From: an uncultured Dehalococcoidia bacterium
Lineage (GTDB): Bacteria > Chloroflexota > Dehalococcoidia > Lucifugimonadales > Australimonadaceae
DNA: 42,739 bases
Direction of reading: 5' to 3'
Assembly (NCBI GenBank): GCA_937901475.1
Contig: CALGTL010000053.1
Span: 1 to 42,739, forward strand
The notes under the pieces were generated by a model. It was given only the letters and a program-made list of their open reading frames with translations. It ran no database searches and had not been told where the DNA came from. Below, piece by piece: positions 1 to 7,816 of the stretch (its first letter is position 1; each line of letters starts with the position of its first letter). The position numbers and the translations under genes were made by a program.

Positions 1-186
1 CACTAATTTAGTATTCTGTTTATTCTTAATTTGCCAATCAGGTGAAACCATCGCACCCGGAATATGCCCTTCCGCAAAAAGAGTCGAATCCTGCGCCATC
101 TCGATTATACGAACACTCGGATCGGTCAAGTGTTCAGCCAACCAGGCGGTATCTACGAGAAGCTCAGGTGCAGTGTATTCAGCCAT
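1..186 (-). CDS. Rhodanese-like sulfurtransferase, 3' end outside window
   Basis: This gene is absent from the ORF track because the window edge truncates it. Reading the minus strand from the ATG at 186 gives an open frame to base 1 that begins MAEYTAPELLVDTAWLAEHL and continues with FAEGHIPGAMV. The pattern of a 'LVDTxWL' start, an acidic stretch and then 'GHIPGA' is typical of the first domain of thiosulfate/3-mercaptopyruvate sulfurtransferases, which move a sulfane sulfur to an acceptor. The catalytic Cys lies in the second domain and is not visible here. A GGAGGA ribosome site sits just before the ATG. The gene follows the MFS gene by 22 bases on the same strand, so the two may be co-transcribed. 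Confidence 0.8.
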   Translation of the reverse strand, partial: MAEYTAPELLVDTAWLAEHLTDPSVRIIEMAQDSTLFAEGHIPGAMVSPDWQIKNKQNTKLV

Positions 187-208
187 CTAATCCTCCGTAC
201 AGCAATGC

Positions 209-1507
209 CTAAAGTGCGGCAACGCCATCATGATTGATAAGGGTATCAACAGGCACGCGTGGCGGTTTCGCAAACCAAGCCAGAGCCGCCCCTGCTAAGG
301 TCACTCCGCCAAATATCTGAAAAGCTAAAGAATAATCCCCGCGAATATCGAAGATGAGCCCCGCAATGAGCGGCCCCGCAGCGTTAGCAATCATCACAAC
401 CGGGTGCGTGATGCCACGTATAGTTCCGATAGATCGCCGACCGAAGTAATCAGCGTATATCACCGGAAGCATCGCGAACGCACCGCCGCTGAAAACTCCC
501 TCGCTAAGCCCATAAAGCACAACCATTCCATTGGGGGGCACATGCAAGATCAAAAACATCATCGCCGCCGTGCCTAGCATAAACGTACCAATCACCCGTT
601 GCTGCGGGACACGGCGCATCAGCGCAGCGCCCGCGAACCCTCCAGCCATCATGCCGATGGCCTGCACAAACAGCATCGGCCCCACCAGGGAACCGTCCAT
701 CCCCTGCCCCACGAAGAAGGGCACGCGGTGCACTCCGCTACCTGCGCCCACCAACATCATCCCCGTATGTGCAGCCATAAGAAGCCAGAAAGCAGGGGTT
801 CGCACTGCCGCCTTCGCCGTCCATGAGTAATCGCTTAGTCGCGAAGCTGCTCCCGGTACCTTCGGTTCAGGAGGTCGTCCATCTGGGTAGAGTCCTATCT
901 CATCAGGGCGACGCGCCACTACTAATATGAACGAAGCCAAAGAAAGCACAGCCACGCACAGGCCCAGCACCCAGAACGCCGATCGCCAGCCTGAGGCCAG
1001 CACCACCGCACCCGCAATCATTGGCCAGAACGCCAACCCCAGCCGATTACCATTAATAACTACTGCTGTTGCGAATGCACGGCGTTGGATAAACCAGTTG
1101 GCAACGACCGTATGGGAAGCCAGATTCTGTATATTCATCATCGCCATCCGGCCCACTGAGAACGCCGCATAAAGGAAGACGAGATTAGACGCGAAGCTCA
1201 CTGAGATGAGTGATGCCGAAATCAACAGCGCGCTCACCCCCAAGATGATCCGCCCTCCGTAGCGATCGAGCCCACGCCCAACCAGCGGGCCAACGAGCGC
1301 TGCCATCACAGTCGCGAAGCTGAACACGCCGGATATTGCCGTGCGCGACCAGCCGAATTCCTTGGTCCAAGGGTCAATGAAGATGCTGAACACTGGTGCC
1401 GCGGTCGCCGAAGACGCTGTCATCGAGATAGCGACCGCACCCACAACCACCCACCCGTAGTAGAAGGGGAAAAGGCCTACCAATTTGGGCGTCTGCCGCA
1501 TGCACAT
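209..1507 (-). CDS. MFS transporter, OFA/monocarboxylate-like
   Basis: This 432-residue protein has about 12 hydrophobic segments and belongs to the major facilitator superfamily. The N-terminus FYYGWVVVGAVAISM and the loop GRGLDRYGGR between helices 2 and 3 resemble oxalate/formate-antiporter and monocarboxylate-carrier type proteins. A central cytoplasmic linker carries RRPDEIGLYPDG, which joins the two six-helix halves. The substrate cannot be read from sequence, though small organic acids are the usual cargo of this subfamily. The partial MFS gene at the right end of the window has the same GLYPDG linker and is a paralogue. The start at 1507 is the first of two close ATGs; the one two codons downstream is possible. 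The rhodanese gene follows on the same strand. Confidence 0.85.
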   Translation of the reverse strand: MCMRQTPKLVGLFPFYYGWVVVGAVAISMTASSATAAPVFSIFIDPWTKEFGWSRTAISGVFSFATVMAALVGPLVGRGLDRYGGRIILGVSALLISASLISVSFASNLVFLYAAFSVGRMAMMNIQNLASHTVVANWFIQRRAFATAVVINGNRLGLAFWPMIAGAVVLASGWRSAFWVLGLCVAVLSLASFILVVARRPDEIGLYPDGRPPEPKVPGAASRLSDYSWTAKAAVRTPAFWLLMAAHTGMMLVGAGSGVHRVPFFVGQGMDGSLVGPMLFVQAIGMMAGGFAGAALMRRVPQQRVIGTFMLGTAAMMFLILHVPPNGMVVLYGLSEGVFSGGAFAMLPVIYADYFGRRSIGTIRGITHPVVMIANAAGPLIAGLIFDIRGDYSLAFQIFGGVTLAGAALAWFAKPPRVPVDTLINHDGVAAL

Positions 1508-1553
1508 CCGCTGAGATCAGGATCCAATTAGCGTATCACGGAGGGAAGTGCAC

Positions 1554-1583
1554 TTGGCCTCATCGCAGACCAGGCGGCATAAT
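1554..1583 (+). promoter_or_regulatory. Possible sigma70-type promoter for glyQS
   Basis: TTGGCC (1554-1559), an 18-base spacer and CATAAT (1578-1583) form a reasonable -35/-10 pair on the plus strand, 55 bases before the TTG at 1638. It lies inside the 5' extension of the ORF-track GlyRS. If it is real, the upstream ATG at 1548 cannot be the start codon. Confidence 0.4.
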
Positions 1584-1637
1584 CAAAGTCCTCACGCAGC
1601 AGCCGGCTGCGCGCAACCAGCACATCGGAGCGATGCC

Positions 1638-3023
1638 TTGACTAACAGGAACCTCACAGAATTAGACATGGCGAAGATCGTTTCGCTCGCCAAGCGACGG
1701 GGTTTCGTCTTCCCGAGCAGCGAGATATACGGAGGCATCGGCTCCACCTGGGACTACGGACCACTCGGGGTAGCGCTCAAGCGCAACGTCAAGGAAGCCT
1801 GGTGGCAATCAATGGTCTACGACCGCGACGATATCGTTGGATTAGATTCTGCAATCATCCAGTCGCCCGAAGTCTGGATTGCCAGTGGACACGCCGATGG
1901 CTTCGCCGACCCACTCGTCGAGTGCCCTACATGCCACAAACGCTACCGGGAAGACCATCTCTTCGAAGCCATGGGGGCCGAGTCAAACGCCTCCGGTATT
2001 GAACTCAAATGCCCTGACGACGGCGCGAAACTATCTGAGCCTCGCATGTTCAATCTCATGTTTGAGACCTACTCTGGTCCTGTTCAGGACACGGCCAGCA
2101 AGGTCTGGCTCCGTCCGGAAACCGCCCAAGGCATCTTCATTAATTTTGACAATGTTGTCGTGTCCACACGCAAAAAAGTACCCTTCGGCATTGCGCAGAT
2201 TGGCAAGTCATTCCGAAATGAAATAACGCCAGGAAACTTCATCTTCCGCACTCGTGAGTTCGAGCAAATGGAGATGGAATTCTTCGTCAAACCGGGCGAC
2301 GATGATTCATGGTATGAGTACTGGATCAAAACACGCTTCCAGTGGTTCCTCGATCTTGGCGTCCGCGCAGAGAACCTCCGCACCCGCCCCCACGAAGCAA
2401 GTGAGCTGGCGCACTACGCGAAGGGTGCAACCGACGTCGAGTACAATTTCCCTTGGGGTTGGTCAGAGCTTGAGGGCATCGCGAGTCGCACTGACTTCGA
2501 TCTCAGTAGGCATGAACAGCACAGCGGCAAGAAGCTCCAATACTTTGACCAAGAGCTCAACGACCACTACTGGCCCTACGTGATTGAACCCGCGCTTGGG
2601 GCCGACCGCGCGGCACTCGCCATCCTGGTAGACGCTTACGAAGAAGAGCCCCTTGGCACAGGAGGCAAAGAAGACCTCCGTGTCGTATTGAAATTCCACC
2701 CGGACATCGCTCCCGTCCAGGTCGCCGTGCTTCCCCTTTCCCGCAATGACAAGCTCGTACCTAAAGCCCGTGAAGTGCATAGCGCCCTACGAAAGCACTT
2801 CCGTACTGAGTACGACGATGCCCAATCAATCGGACGACGTTACCGTCGCCAAGACGAAATAGGCACTCCTTTCTGTGTAACGGTTGATTTCGAAACGGTA
2901 GAAACCGACAACGCAGTCACTATCCGAAACCGCGATACCATGGAGCAGGTTCGCGTCCCCATCGACGACCTGGCCAATCAGGTCCGCGCCCAACTCCGCA
3001 GCATGGGTTCAACTAGGGCATAG
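1638..3023 (+). CDS. glyQS: Glycine--tRNA ligase, alpha2-type single chain
   Basis: This enzyme charges tRNA-Gly with glycine in the cytoplasm. The body begins KIVSLAKRRGFVFPSSEIYGG and contains WDYGPLG, the class II motif 2 region FRNEITPGNFIFRTREFEQME and a C-terminal anticodon-binding domain (QVAVLPLS onward). Length and motifs match the homodimeric GlyRS of Bacillus, Thermus and archaea, not the alpha2beta2 GlyQ/GlyS pair. The ORF track begins at the ATG at 1548, but the first 30 residues there look non-homologous and a promoter-like sequence overlaps them. I prefer the TTG at 1638, which has GGAG seven bases upstream; the ATG at 1668 is the alternative. The stop codon lies inside a TAGG tandem repeat. 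Confidence 0.93.
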   Translation: MTNRNLTELDMAKIVSLAKRRGFVFPSSEIYGGIGSTWDYGPLGVALKRNVKEAWWQSMVYDRDDIVGLDSAIIQSPEVWIASGHADGFADPLVECPTCHKRYREDHLFEAMGAESNASGIELKCPDDGAKLSEPRMFNLMFETYSGPVQDTASKVWLRPETAQGIFINFDNVVVSTRKKVPFGIAQIGKSFRNEITPGNFIFRTREFEQMEMEFFVKPGDDDSWYEYWIKTRFQWFLDLGVRAENLRTRPHEASELAHYAKGATDVEYNFPWGWSELEGIASRTDFDLSRHEQHSGKKLQYFDQELNDHYWPYVIEPALGADRAALAILVDAYEEEPLGTGGKEDLRVVLKFHPDIAPVQVAVLPLSRNDKLVPKAREVHSALRKHFRTEYDDAQSIGRRYRRQDEIGTPFCVTVDFETVETDNAVTIRNRDTMEQVRVPIDDLANQVRAQLRSMGSTRA

Positions 3024-3050
3024 GTAGGTAGGTAGGTAGGTAGGTAGGTA
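3021..3050. repeat. (TAGG)7.5 tetranucleotide tandem repeat
   Basis: Thirty bases consist of perfect TAGG units: seven full copies plus TA. The first TAG is the stop codon of glyQS. Because the unit is four bases long, TAG recurs in every frame, so length changes by slippage would not extend the protein. Such perfect microsatellites are uncommon in bacterial chromosomes. Confidence 0.97.
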
Positions 3051-3439
3051 AGCACAGCACTTCCGAATCGTACAAACGAGCAAAATGGCCGGTGAGTTCC
3101 TTATCGTGATCGTCGGTTTTGTAAATACTGAGAGATCTCTGTCGTGCTTGGGATTGACTCTGTGATTCCAATAGGTTTGGTAGTCACGGTCATTCTCAAT
3201 ACGGCACGAGTTACCAAGAGGTTGAGTGGAAATATCCCCATGAAACGGTCTTGTTAGGCAATCGCATGGTTGGTAGTTCATATTCCGGCATCGCGTCAGA
3301 GTAGCCATAGGATGATTACGCTGACGCGAATCGTGACTACGTAACCACCTCCAGTTCTTTCCTCGTCAAGAGCAAAGACTGGTCAATCATTTGGCTTTTC
3401 CCTGATGACATAAGAGGAATTGACCACTACCCTGCAAAC
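3051..3439. other. Intergenic region without a supported gene
   Basis: About 390 bases lie between glyQS and the SbcD-like gene. The only ORF across it (minus strand, 3009-3308) is rich in Cys, Arg, Asn and Pro, has no recognisable domain and its tail is just the translated TAGG repeat, so I treat it as spurious. No tRNA, intrinsic terminator or convincing promoter was recognised. AGAGGAA occurs about 20 bases before the next ATG, which is too far for normal ribosome binding. Confidence 0.6.
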
Positions 3440-4744
3440 ATGCGGGTTTTGCATATATCCGATATTCACATCGGTGTCGAAAACTACGGCCATGCCGCGA
3501 GCCAGGCTGAAGTTGAAGCGCTGCCTGATTACTTCGCCCCCGGAGTTGACCGCGCGCAGTACGTTGGAGTCTCCACTCGCCTGCTCGATTTCCTCACAAC
3601 TTTCGATTGGTCGATTGAGCACGCGATCACCCAACAAGTCGACCTAGTTCTCTTTTCTGGTGATGCCTATAAAAGCCGTGACCCCTCGCAAACACACCAG
3701 CGTGAATTCGCCCGCCGCGTCGCTCGCCTTTCTAGCGTAGGCATCCCTGTATTCCTAATCGTTGGTAACCACGACCTCCCTCACGTCGCCAATCGCGCTA
3801 CTGCTCTTGAGATATTCCCAACGCTTAACGTCGCCAACGTAACCGTCGGGTCATCCCTTGAAACCTTCGTAGTCGAGACCAATTCAGGACCGCTACAAAT
3901 CATCGCCCTCCCTTGGATACGTATCGGCCAATTCATGGCAAAGGAAGAAACTAGGGACATGTCTTTGGAGCAAATCAAAAACTCCGTCGAGACTCGCCTA
4001 ACTGCCCTTCTCGAGCAAGAAATTGAGAAGCTTGACCCATCAGTGCCCGCGTTCCTCTGTGCCCATGTCACCGTATCCGGCGCGAAATTGGGATCAGAGC
4101 GCAGCATGATGCTAGGTAACGACCACGCTCTCGGCCTTGGAACCGTAGCAAACCCTGCTTTCGACTATGTCGCCCTCGGTCATATTCACAAGCACCAAGT
4201 GCTAACGCAGAATCCACCGGTCGTCTACCCGGGAAGTATTCAACGGATCGATTTCTCTGAAGAGGGCGACGAGAAGGGGTTCATGATGATTGAGCTTGAT
4301 CACGCCAATCCGCGAGGTCAGCGCAATGTCACTATCGAGTTCGTACCTGTAGCAGCTCGCAAGATGCTCACCATCAATGTCACTACCACCCCAGGTGAAG
4401 ACCCAACAGATGCAGCCCTCGAAGTGCTAGGGAAATTCGCGGGCGCAGGGCTTGAAGAATCCATCGTCCGCGTACGTATCTCTATGGAAGCAGAGCAAGA
4501 GGTCGCATTCAACGAGGCTCGCGTCCGGCAGGCCTTGACATCCGCGTTCCACCTAGGCGGAATCGAGCGCAACGTACACCGTGAGAATCGCACTCGGCTG
4601 GGCACCGAAGACGCCGAAAAAATCGCACCGCTCACTGCGCTGCGTCGCTACCTAGAATCGCGCAGCATGGCCGCCGACCGTGAAAAAGTACTCATCGGAT
4701 ACGCTGAGAGTCTCTTGGCCGAAGAGTCCGAAGGCGCCATCTAG
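3440..4744 (+). CDS. SbcD/Mre11-type metallophosphoesterase (DNA repair exonuclease)
   Basis: This 434-residue protein has the calcineurin-like phosphoesterase motifs of the SbcD/Mre11 nuclease family in order: HISDIHIG at residues 4-11 (D-x-H), FSGDAYKSRD near 72 (GD), VGNHDLPHV near 108 (GNHD), AHVTVSG near 210 and GHIHKH near 248. These bind the two Mn ions that hydrolyse DNA ends and hairpins. The family partner SbcC, an SMC-like ATPase, is not next to it; the following gene is a convergent MFS transporter. The C-terminal 150 residues are acidic and probably form the capping and partner-binding region. The start is secure because HISDIH always lies near the N-terminus, although no good ribosome site precedes it. 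Confidence 0.85.
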   Translation: MRVLHISDIHIGVENYGHAASQAEVEALPDYFAPGVDRAQYVGVSTRLLDFLTTFDWSIEHAITQQVDLVLFSGDAYKSRDPSQTHQREFARRVARLSSVGIPVFLIVGNHDLPHVANRATALEIFPTLNVANVTVGSSLETFVVETNSGPLQIIALPWIRIGQFMAKEETRDMSLEQIKNSVETRLTALLEQEIEKLDPSVPAFLCAHVTVSGAKLGSERSMMLGNDHALGLGTVANPAFDYVALGHIHKHQVLTQNPPVVYPGSIQRIDFSEEGDEKGFMMIELDHANPRGQRNVTIEFVPVAARKMLTINVTTTPGEDPTDAALEVLGKFAGAGLEESIVRVRISMEAEQEVAFNEARVRQALTSAFHLGGIERNVHRENRTRLGTEDAEKIAPLTALRRYLESRSMAADREKVLIGYAESLLAEESEGAI

Positions 4745-4791
4745 CTGCATCAATCCGTTACTTTAATCGACCTCAGTGTTCACGAAGTCAA

Positions 4792-6003
4792 CTAGCGGGC
4801 GTGGCGTATTTCAGGCCGCCACAATTGCACTCCCCAAAGAACGAGCAATGTAAGCCCTCCCAATGCTGCGAACACCGCCGGCGCACCCGCCACTTGAGCA
4901 AGTGCCCCTGCTCCAAGATGAGACACTGGAACCAGCGCTCGCGTCTGGTTCCGCACACCAACCATACGGCCGCGCATTTGGGCTGGAGTATGCGAAAACA
5001 TCGCCCCATTGTTAGAAGAGTTGAAAGCTACTTGAGCAATTCCGATAAACACCAAAAGTACCCAAAGGCCCCAGAACGTAGTCATGAAGTAACCCAGCAT
5101 CAGCAAGAACCCCAGGGCCGTACCCGCGGCCAACGCGATCATACCTGGGCGTTGGATATTCCGGCGCGAGGCTAGAGTGAGGCCACCGATGATTGCCCCC
5201 AACCCTTCCGCGGACAGCAACAAACCATACGCCCCTGCTCCCATTCCTAGCACTTGTACTGCGAACACAGGTATGACGACTTGAAATCCAGTTGCGATAG
5301 TCACAGGGCCGAATCGACTCATAAGTAACCCTGACAGAATACGGTGCCCGAATACGAAGCGCGCCGCATTAGCCAAATCCCCTGCCATAGATCCTTGGAC
5401 TGCGTTCTTATCCGGCGCATCCGCGTTGTGGATCATGAGCGTCAGTATCTCAAGTACGATATAGAACACTACCCCCATCAGGTAGGAGTAGCCAGGATTG
5501 ATTGCTGATATCAGTAACCCAGTGACTGCGGGCCAGAAAACACGTGAGCCATTCATCGCAGTCGCGTTCAGCGAAAGCGCGCCGATGAGGTGCTCCTTCG
5601 GAACCAACGCGGGCGCGTATGCAGCCCGTACAGGCTCTCGAATCGACATTCCCAGTGAGAGTGCCATAGTGCTCGCGTAAAGGTGCCACAGCACCAAATG
5701 ACCGCTTAGCACTACCAATGCCATAAGCATGAAGACTGCCAATGACCAGCTCTGCGCGACCAGGATCAGCTTCTTCTTGCTGATGCGATCTGCCAAAACA
5801 CCGGCTAGCAGCCCTGCGAAGACCGACGGCACCACCCGGACGAAATTGACTGCTCCTAGTTGCAAGGCCGACCCGGTCATTTCCCAAGTGAGCCAGTTGC
5901 GCGCCACTTGCTCCATCCACATAGCCGACGCTCCGAAGACCTGCCCCGTCCATAGGTAGCGATAATCGCGATTCCCTAGCACAGGGAACACACGAGCCGG
6001 CAT
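4792..6003 (-). CDS. MFS transporter, MFS_3/EntS-like
   Basis: This 403-residue protein with about 12 hydrophobic segments starts with VLGNRDYRYLWTGQVFGASAMWM. That 'L..R.YR.LW.gq..s..G.wm..vA..wl' pattern is typical of the EntS-like MFS_3 group of exporters. LADRISKKKLILVAQ is the loop between helices 2 and 3. Exported substrates of this group include siderophores and drugs, but nothing here identifies the cargo. The gene converges on the SbcD-like gene with 47 bases between them. It is divergent from the Gfo/Idh gene and has a promoter-like sequence in the shared upstream region. Confidence 0.85.
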   Translation of the reverse strand: MPARVFPVLGNRDYRYLWTGQVFGASAMWMEQVARNWLTWEMTGSALQLGAVNFVRVVPSVFAGLLAGVLADRISKKKLILVAQSWSLAVFMLMALVVLSGHLVLWHLYASTMALSLGMSIREPVRAAYAPALVPKEHLIGALSLNATAMNGSRVFWPAVTGLLISAINPGYSYLMGVVFYIVLEILTLMIHNADAPDKNAVQGSMAGDLANAARFVFGHRILSGLLMSRFGPVTIATGFQVVIPVFAVQVLGMGAGAYGLLLSAEGLGAIIGGLTLASRRNIQRPGMIALAAGTALGFLLMLGYFMTTFWGLWVLLVFIGIAQVAFNSSNNGAMFSHTPAQMRGRMVGVRNQTRALVPVSHLGAGALAQVAGAPAVFAALGGLTLLVLWGVQLWRPEIRHAR

Positions 6004-6111
6004 AGCGGCCAGTCGACGCAGCGGCTTACGCAGGGTGGTTGCCTGTCCCTCGGGTGACGATGGAAGGAGAGATGTCAGATTGAAACCTTCGTGATGCGGT
6101 TTAGAAGCTAG

Positions 6112-6139
6112 ATTATAGAACTTACTCTACTTGCTTCAA
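6112..6139 (-). promoter_or_regulatory. Probable promoter for the MFS gene at 4792-6003
   Basis: Read on the minus strand, TTGAAG (6139-6134), a 16-base spacer and a perfect TATAAT (6117-6112) lie about 110 bases upstream of the MFS start. Its -35 box is one base away from the -35 box of the plus-strand candidate at 6141, so the two promoters would be back to back. Confidence 0.5.
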
Positions 6140-6140
6140 A

Positions 6141-6168
6141 TTGACAGGTCCACGCTGCCGATGATAGA
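6141..6168 (+). promoter_or_regulatory. Possible promoter for the Gfo/Idh/MocA gene
   Basis: A perfect TTGACA (6141-6146), a 16-base spacer and a weak -10 GATAGA (6163-6168) lie 84 bases before the ATG at 6252. The close pairing with the minus-strand promoter suggests that one regulator or supercoiling change could affect both genes. Confidence 0.4.
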
Positions 6169-6251
6169 CATTTCCTTTTACTCACACTCACGCGCCCACG
6201 GCGGCGAGTGCGTCCCTTTACAAGCCCCCGCGTAATCCCTAAGGAGTCAAT

Positions 6252-7547
6252 ATGACAACAGAACGAAAACTAGGAATAGCCATGCTTGGCATCGGCGTAG
6301 GTGGCACCGAGATGCTACACGCTTTCGAACAGATGGAGACTCTCGAATTAATAGCGGGTGCGGACATGAACCCGTTGACTCGTGAGCGATTCACCGCTCG
6401 CTACGAGGCCAAAGCCTACGAATCAGTTGAGACTTTGTGCGAGGACCAAGAAGTTGAGGCCATTTGGATTTCCACCCCCAATCGCTTCCACGCAGAGCAT
6501 GCCATCTACGCCATGGAGCATGGCAAGCACGTCATCGTTGAGAAGCCCATGGCCCTAAACCTTCAACAGGCCCAAGCGATGATTGACACAGCCAAGCGCA
6601 CCGGCCAGATTCTCATAGCAGGCCACACTCGCAGCTTCATTCCACCCTTCCGAAAAATGTATAACATCATTCAGTCAGGCGATCTCGGCGCAGTGAGGTC
6701 TATCAACTTCTGGGCCTACACTGACTGGCTTCTGCGACCCCGTGTCGCAGAAGAATTAGACATGGCACAGGGCGGTGGCTTGGTCATGCGTCAGGGCCCT
6801 CACCAGATTGACACCGTTCGCCTCCTCGGTGGCGGCATGATTAAGAACGTCCGTGGTTTTGTCGGCGATTGGATGCCCGAGCGCCCAATTCCTGGTTACT
6901 ACTCCGCTATGTTTGAGTTCGAGAATGGCGCTGTTTCCAATATTGTCCACGATGCCCATGGCTATTTCATGGGAGGCCTACTCGTGCCGTGGGGCGCCAA
7001 CGAGCAGCGCTACGATGAAGCCGAGCGGATGAAGGTTCGCAACGGCATGATTGCAGGTACTCGCGACGAAGAATCTGACAAGCAGGACATTCGCATTGGT
7101 GGAGCCCGTGAAGTTGAGATATTCCAGCGTGAAGGAGTCAACAGAGACATTGGTGGTGATCCTTGGATTCCGGCAGAACCTGGTTTCATTGTCGTCTCAT
7201 GTGAGCGCGGTAACATCACACGTACGGCCTACGGCATCATGGTGTGGGACAACAACGGTCACCATGAAATTGAGCTCAAGCCACCAGCGGGTTGGGCGAT
7301 GAATCGCCGCGCCGAACTCCAAGAACTATACGACGCCGTGGTCAACGGCCACCCGGTATATCACACAGGCGAATGGGGCATGGCTACGCTCGAGGCAACT
7401 CTAGCCATCACCGAATCCTCCAAGACCGGCAAACTCATTGAGCTCAAGCACCAAGTACCGCCAGTACCCGACTACAGCGACGCCCGCATTTTCGGTATCC
7501 CGCCGTCAGATGCCGGAGATATTCTCGACACTCCCACTTACGGTTAA
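6252..7547 (+). CDS. Gfo/Idh/MocA family oxidoreductase
   Basis: This 431-residue NAD(P)-dependent dehydrogenase has an N-terminal Rossmann domain (AMLGIGVGGTEMLHAF, residues about 14-29), then WISTPNRFHAEHA and the catalytic-lysine motif VEKPMAL near residue 97. The C-terminal alpha/beta domain begins at about 125. The sequence style (GADMNP, MRQGPHQIDTVRLLGGG) recalls phthalate 4,5-cis-dihydrodiol dehydrogenase and related catabolic members. The substrate is not determinable; sugars, inositols and aromatic dihydrodiols are all seen in the family. AAGGAG lies just upstream of the ATG. The gene stands alone between a divergent MFS gene and a long palindrome, beyond which another MFS gene converges. 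Confidence 0.88.
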   Translation: MTTERKLGIAMLGIGVGGTEMLHAFEQMETLELIAGADMNPLTRERFTARYEAKAYESVETLCEDQEVEAIWISTPNRFHAEHAIYAMEHGKHVIVEKPMALNLQQAQAMIDTAKRTGQILIAGHTRSFIPPFRKMYNIIQSGDLGAVRSINFWAYTDWLLRPRVAEELDMAQGGGLVMRQGPHQIDTVRLLGGGMIKNVRGFVGDWMPERPIPGYYSAMFEFENGAVSNIVHDAHGYFMGGLLVPWGANEQRYDEAERMKVRNGMIAGTRDEESDKQDIRIGGAREVEIFQREGVNRDIGGDPWIPAEPGFIVVSCERGNITRTAYGIMVWDNNGHHEIELKPPAGWAMNRRAELQELYDAVVNGHPVYHTGEWGMATLEATLAITESSKTGKLIELKHQVPPVPDYSDARIFGIPPSDAGDILDTPTYG

Positions 7548-7623
7548 ACGGTCTATGTCGCCTCTGGACCAAGGTTGACTTGCTTGCTATTTCAACACAA
7601 AGGCCAATCAGTCCAGTCGTTTA

Positions 7624-7701
7624 GAGCTCAGTAATCAGGGATAACAAAGAAGCTTGGAGCATGTGCTCCAAGCTTCTTTGTTATCCCTGATTACTGAGCT
7701 C
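7624..7701. repeat. Perfect 38-bp inverted repeat with 2-nt centre
   Basis: The arm starting GAGCTCAGTAATCAGGGATA at 7624 is followed, after a TG centre at 7662-7663, by its exact reverse complement ending at 7701. Every one of the 38 pairs matches. It sits between the convergent Gfo/Idh and MFS genes. A transcription terminator would normally be far shorter and followed by T residues; neither flank has a T tract. It could be an RNA hairpin that protects or processes both transcripts, a tiny mobile element, a cruciform site or a fold-back sequencing artefact. Confidence 0.95.
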
Positions 7702-7816
7702 GATTGAAGGCGGCAATCCCAGATTCGTTTAAGCTGAATCTGTCAGAGTTACGCTACCACCGCCGGATTGCATTATCGTCGCCCAGCTAACTGCAATCTA
7801 CTCAGTCCTACCGCGA

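Noticed and set aside
1548-1637. N-terminal extension of GlyRS from the ATG at 1548
   Set aside because: A promoter-like sequence lies in it, the residues do not resemble GlyRS, and a TTG with a good ribosome site follows.
3009-3308. 99-residue minus-strand ORF
   Set aside because: No recognisable domain, and its C-terminus is a translation of the TAGG repeat.
5450-5953. 167-residue minus-strand ORF inside an MFS gene
   Set aside because: Frame-shifted shadow of the MFS gene on the same strand.
7624-7701. Similarity of part of the palindrome arm to the I-SceI site or to plasmid vector sequence
   Set aside because: Only about ten bases agree and the flanks differ; too short to suggest a homing site or contamination.
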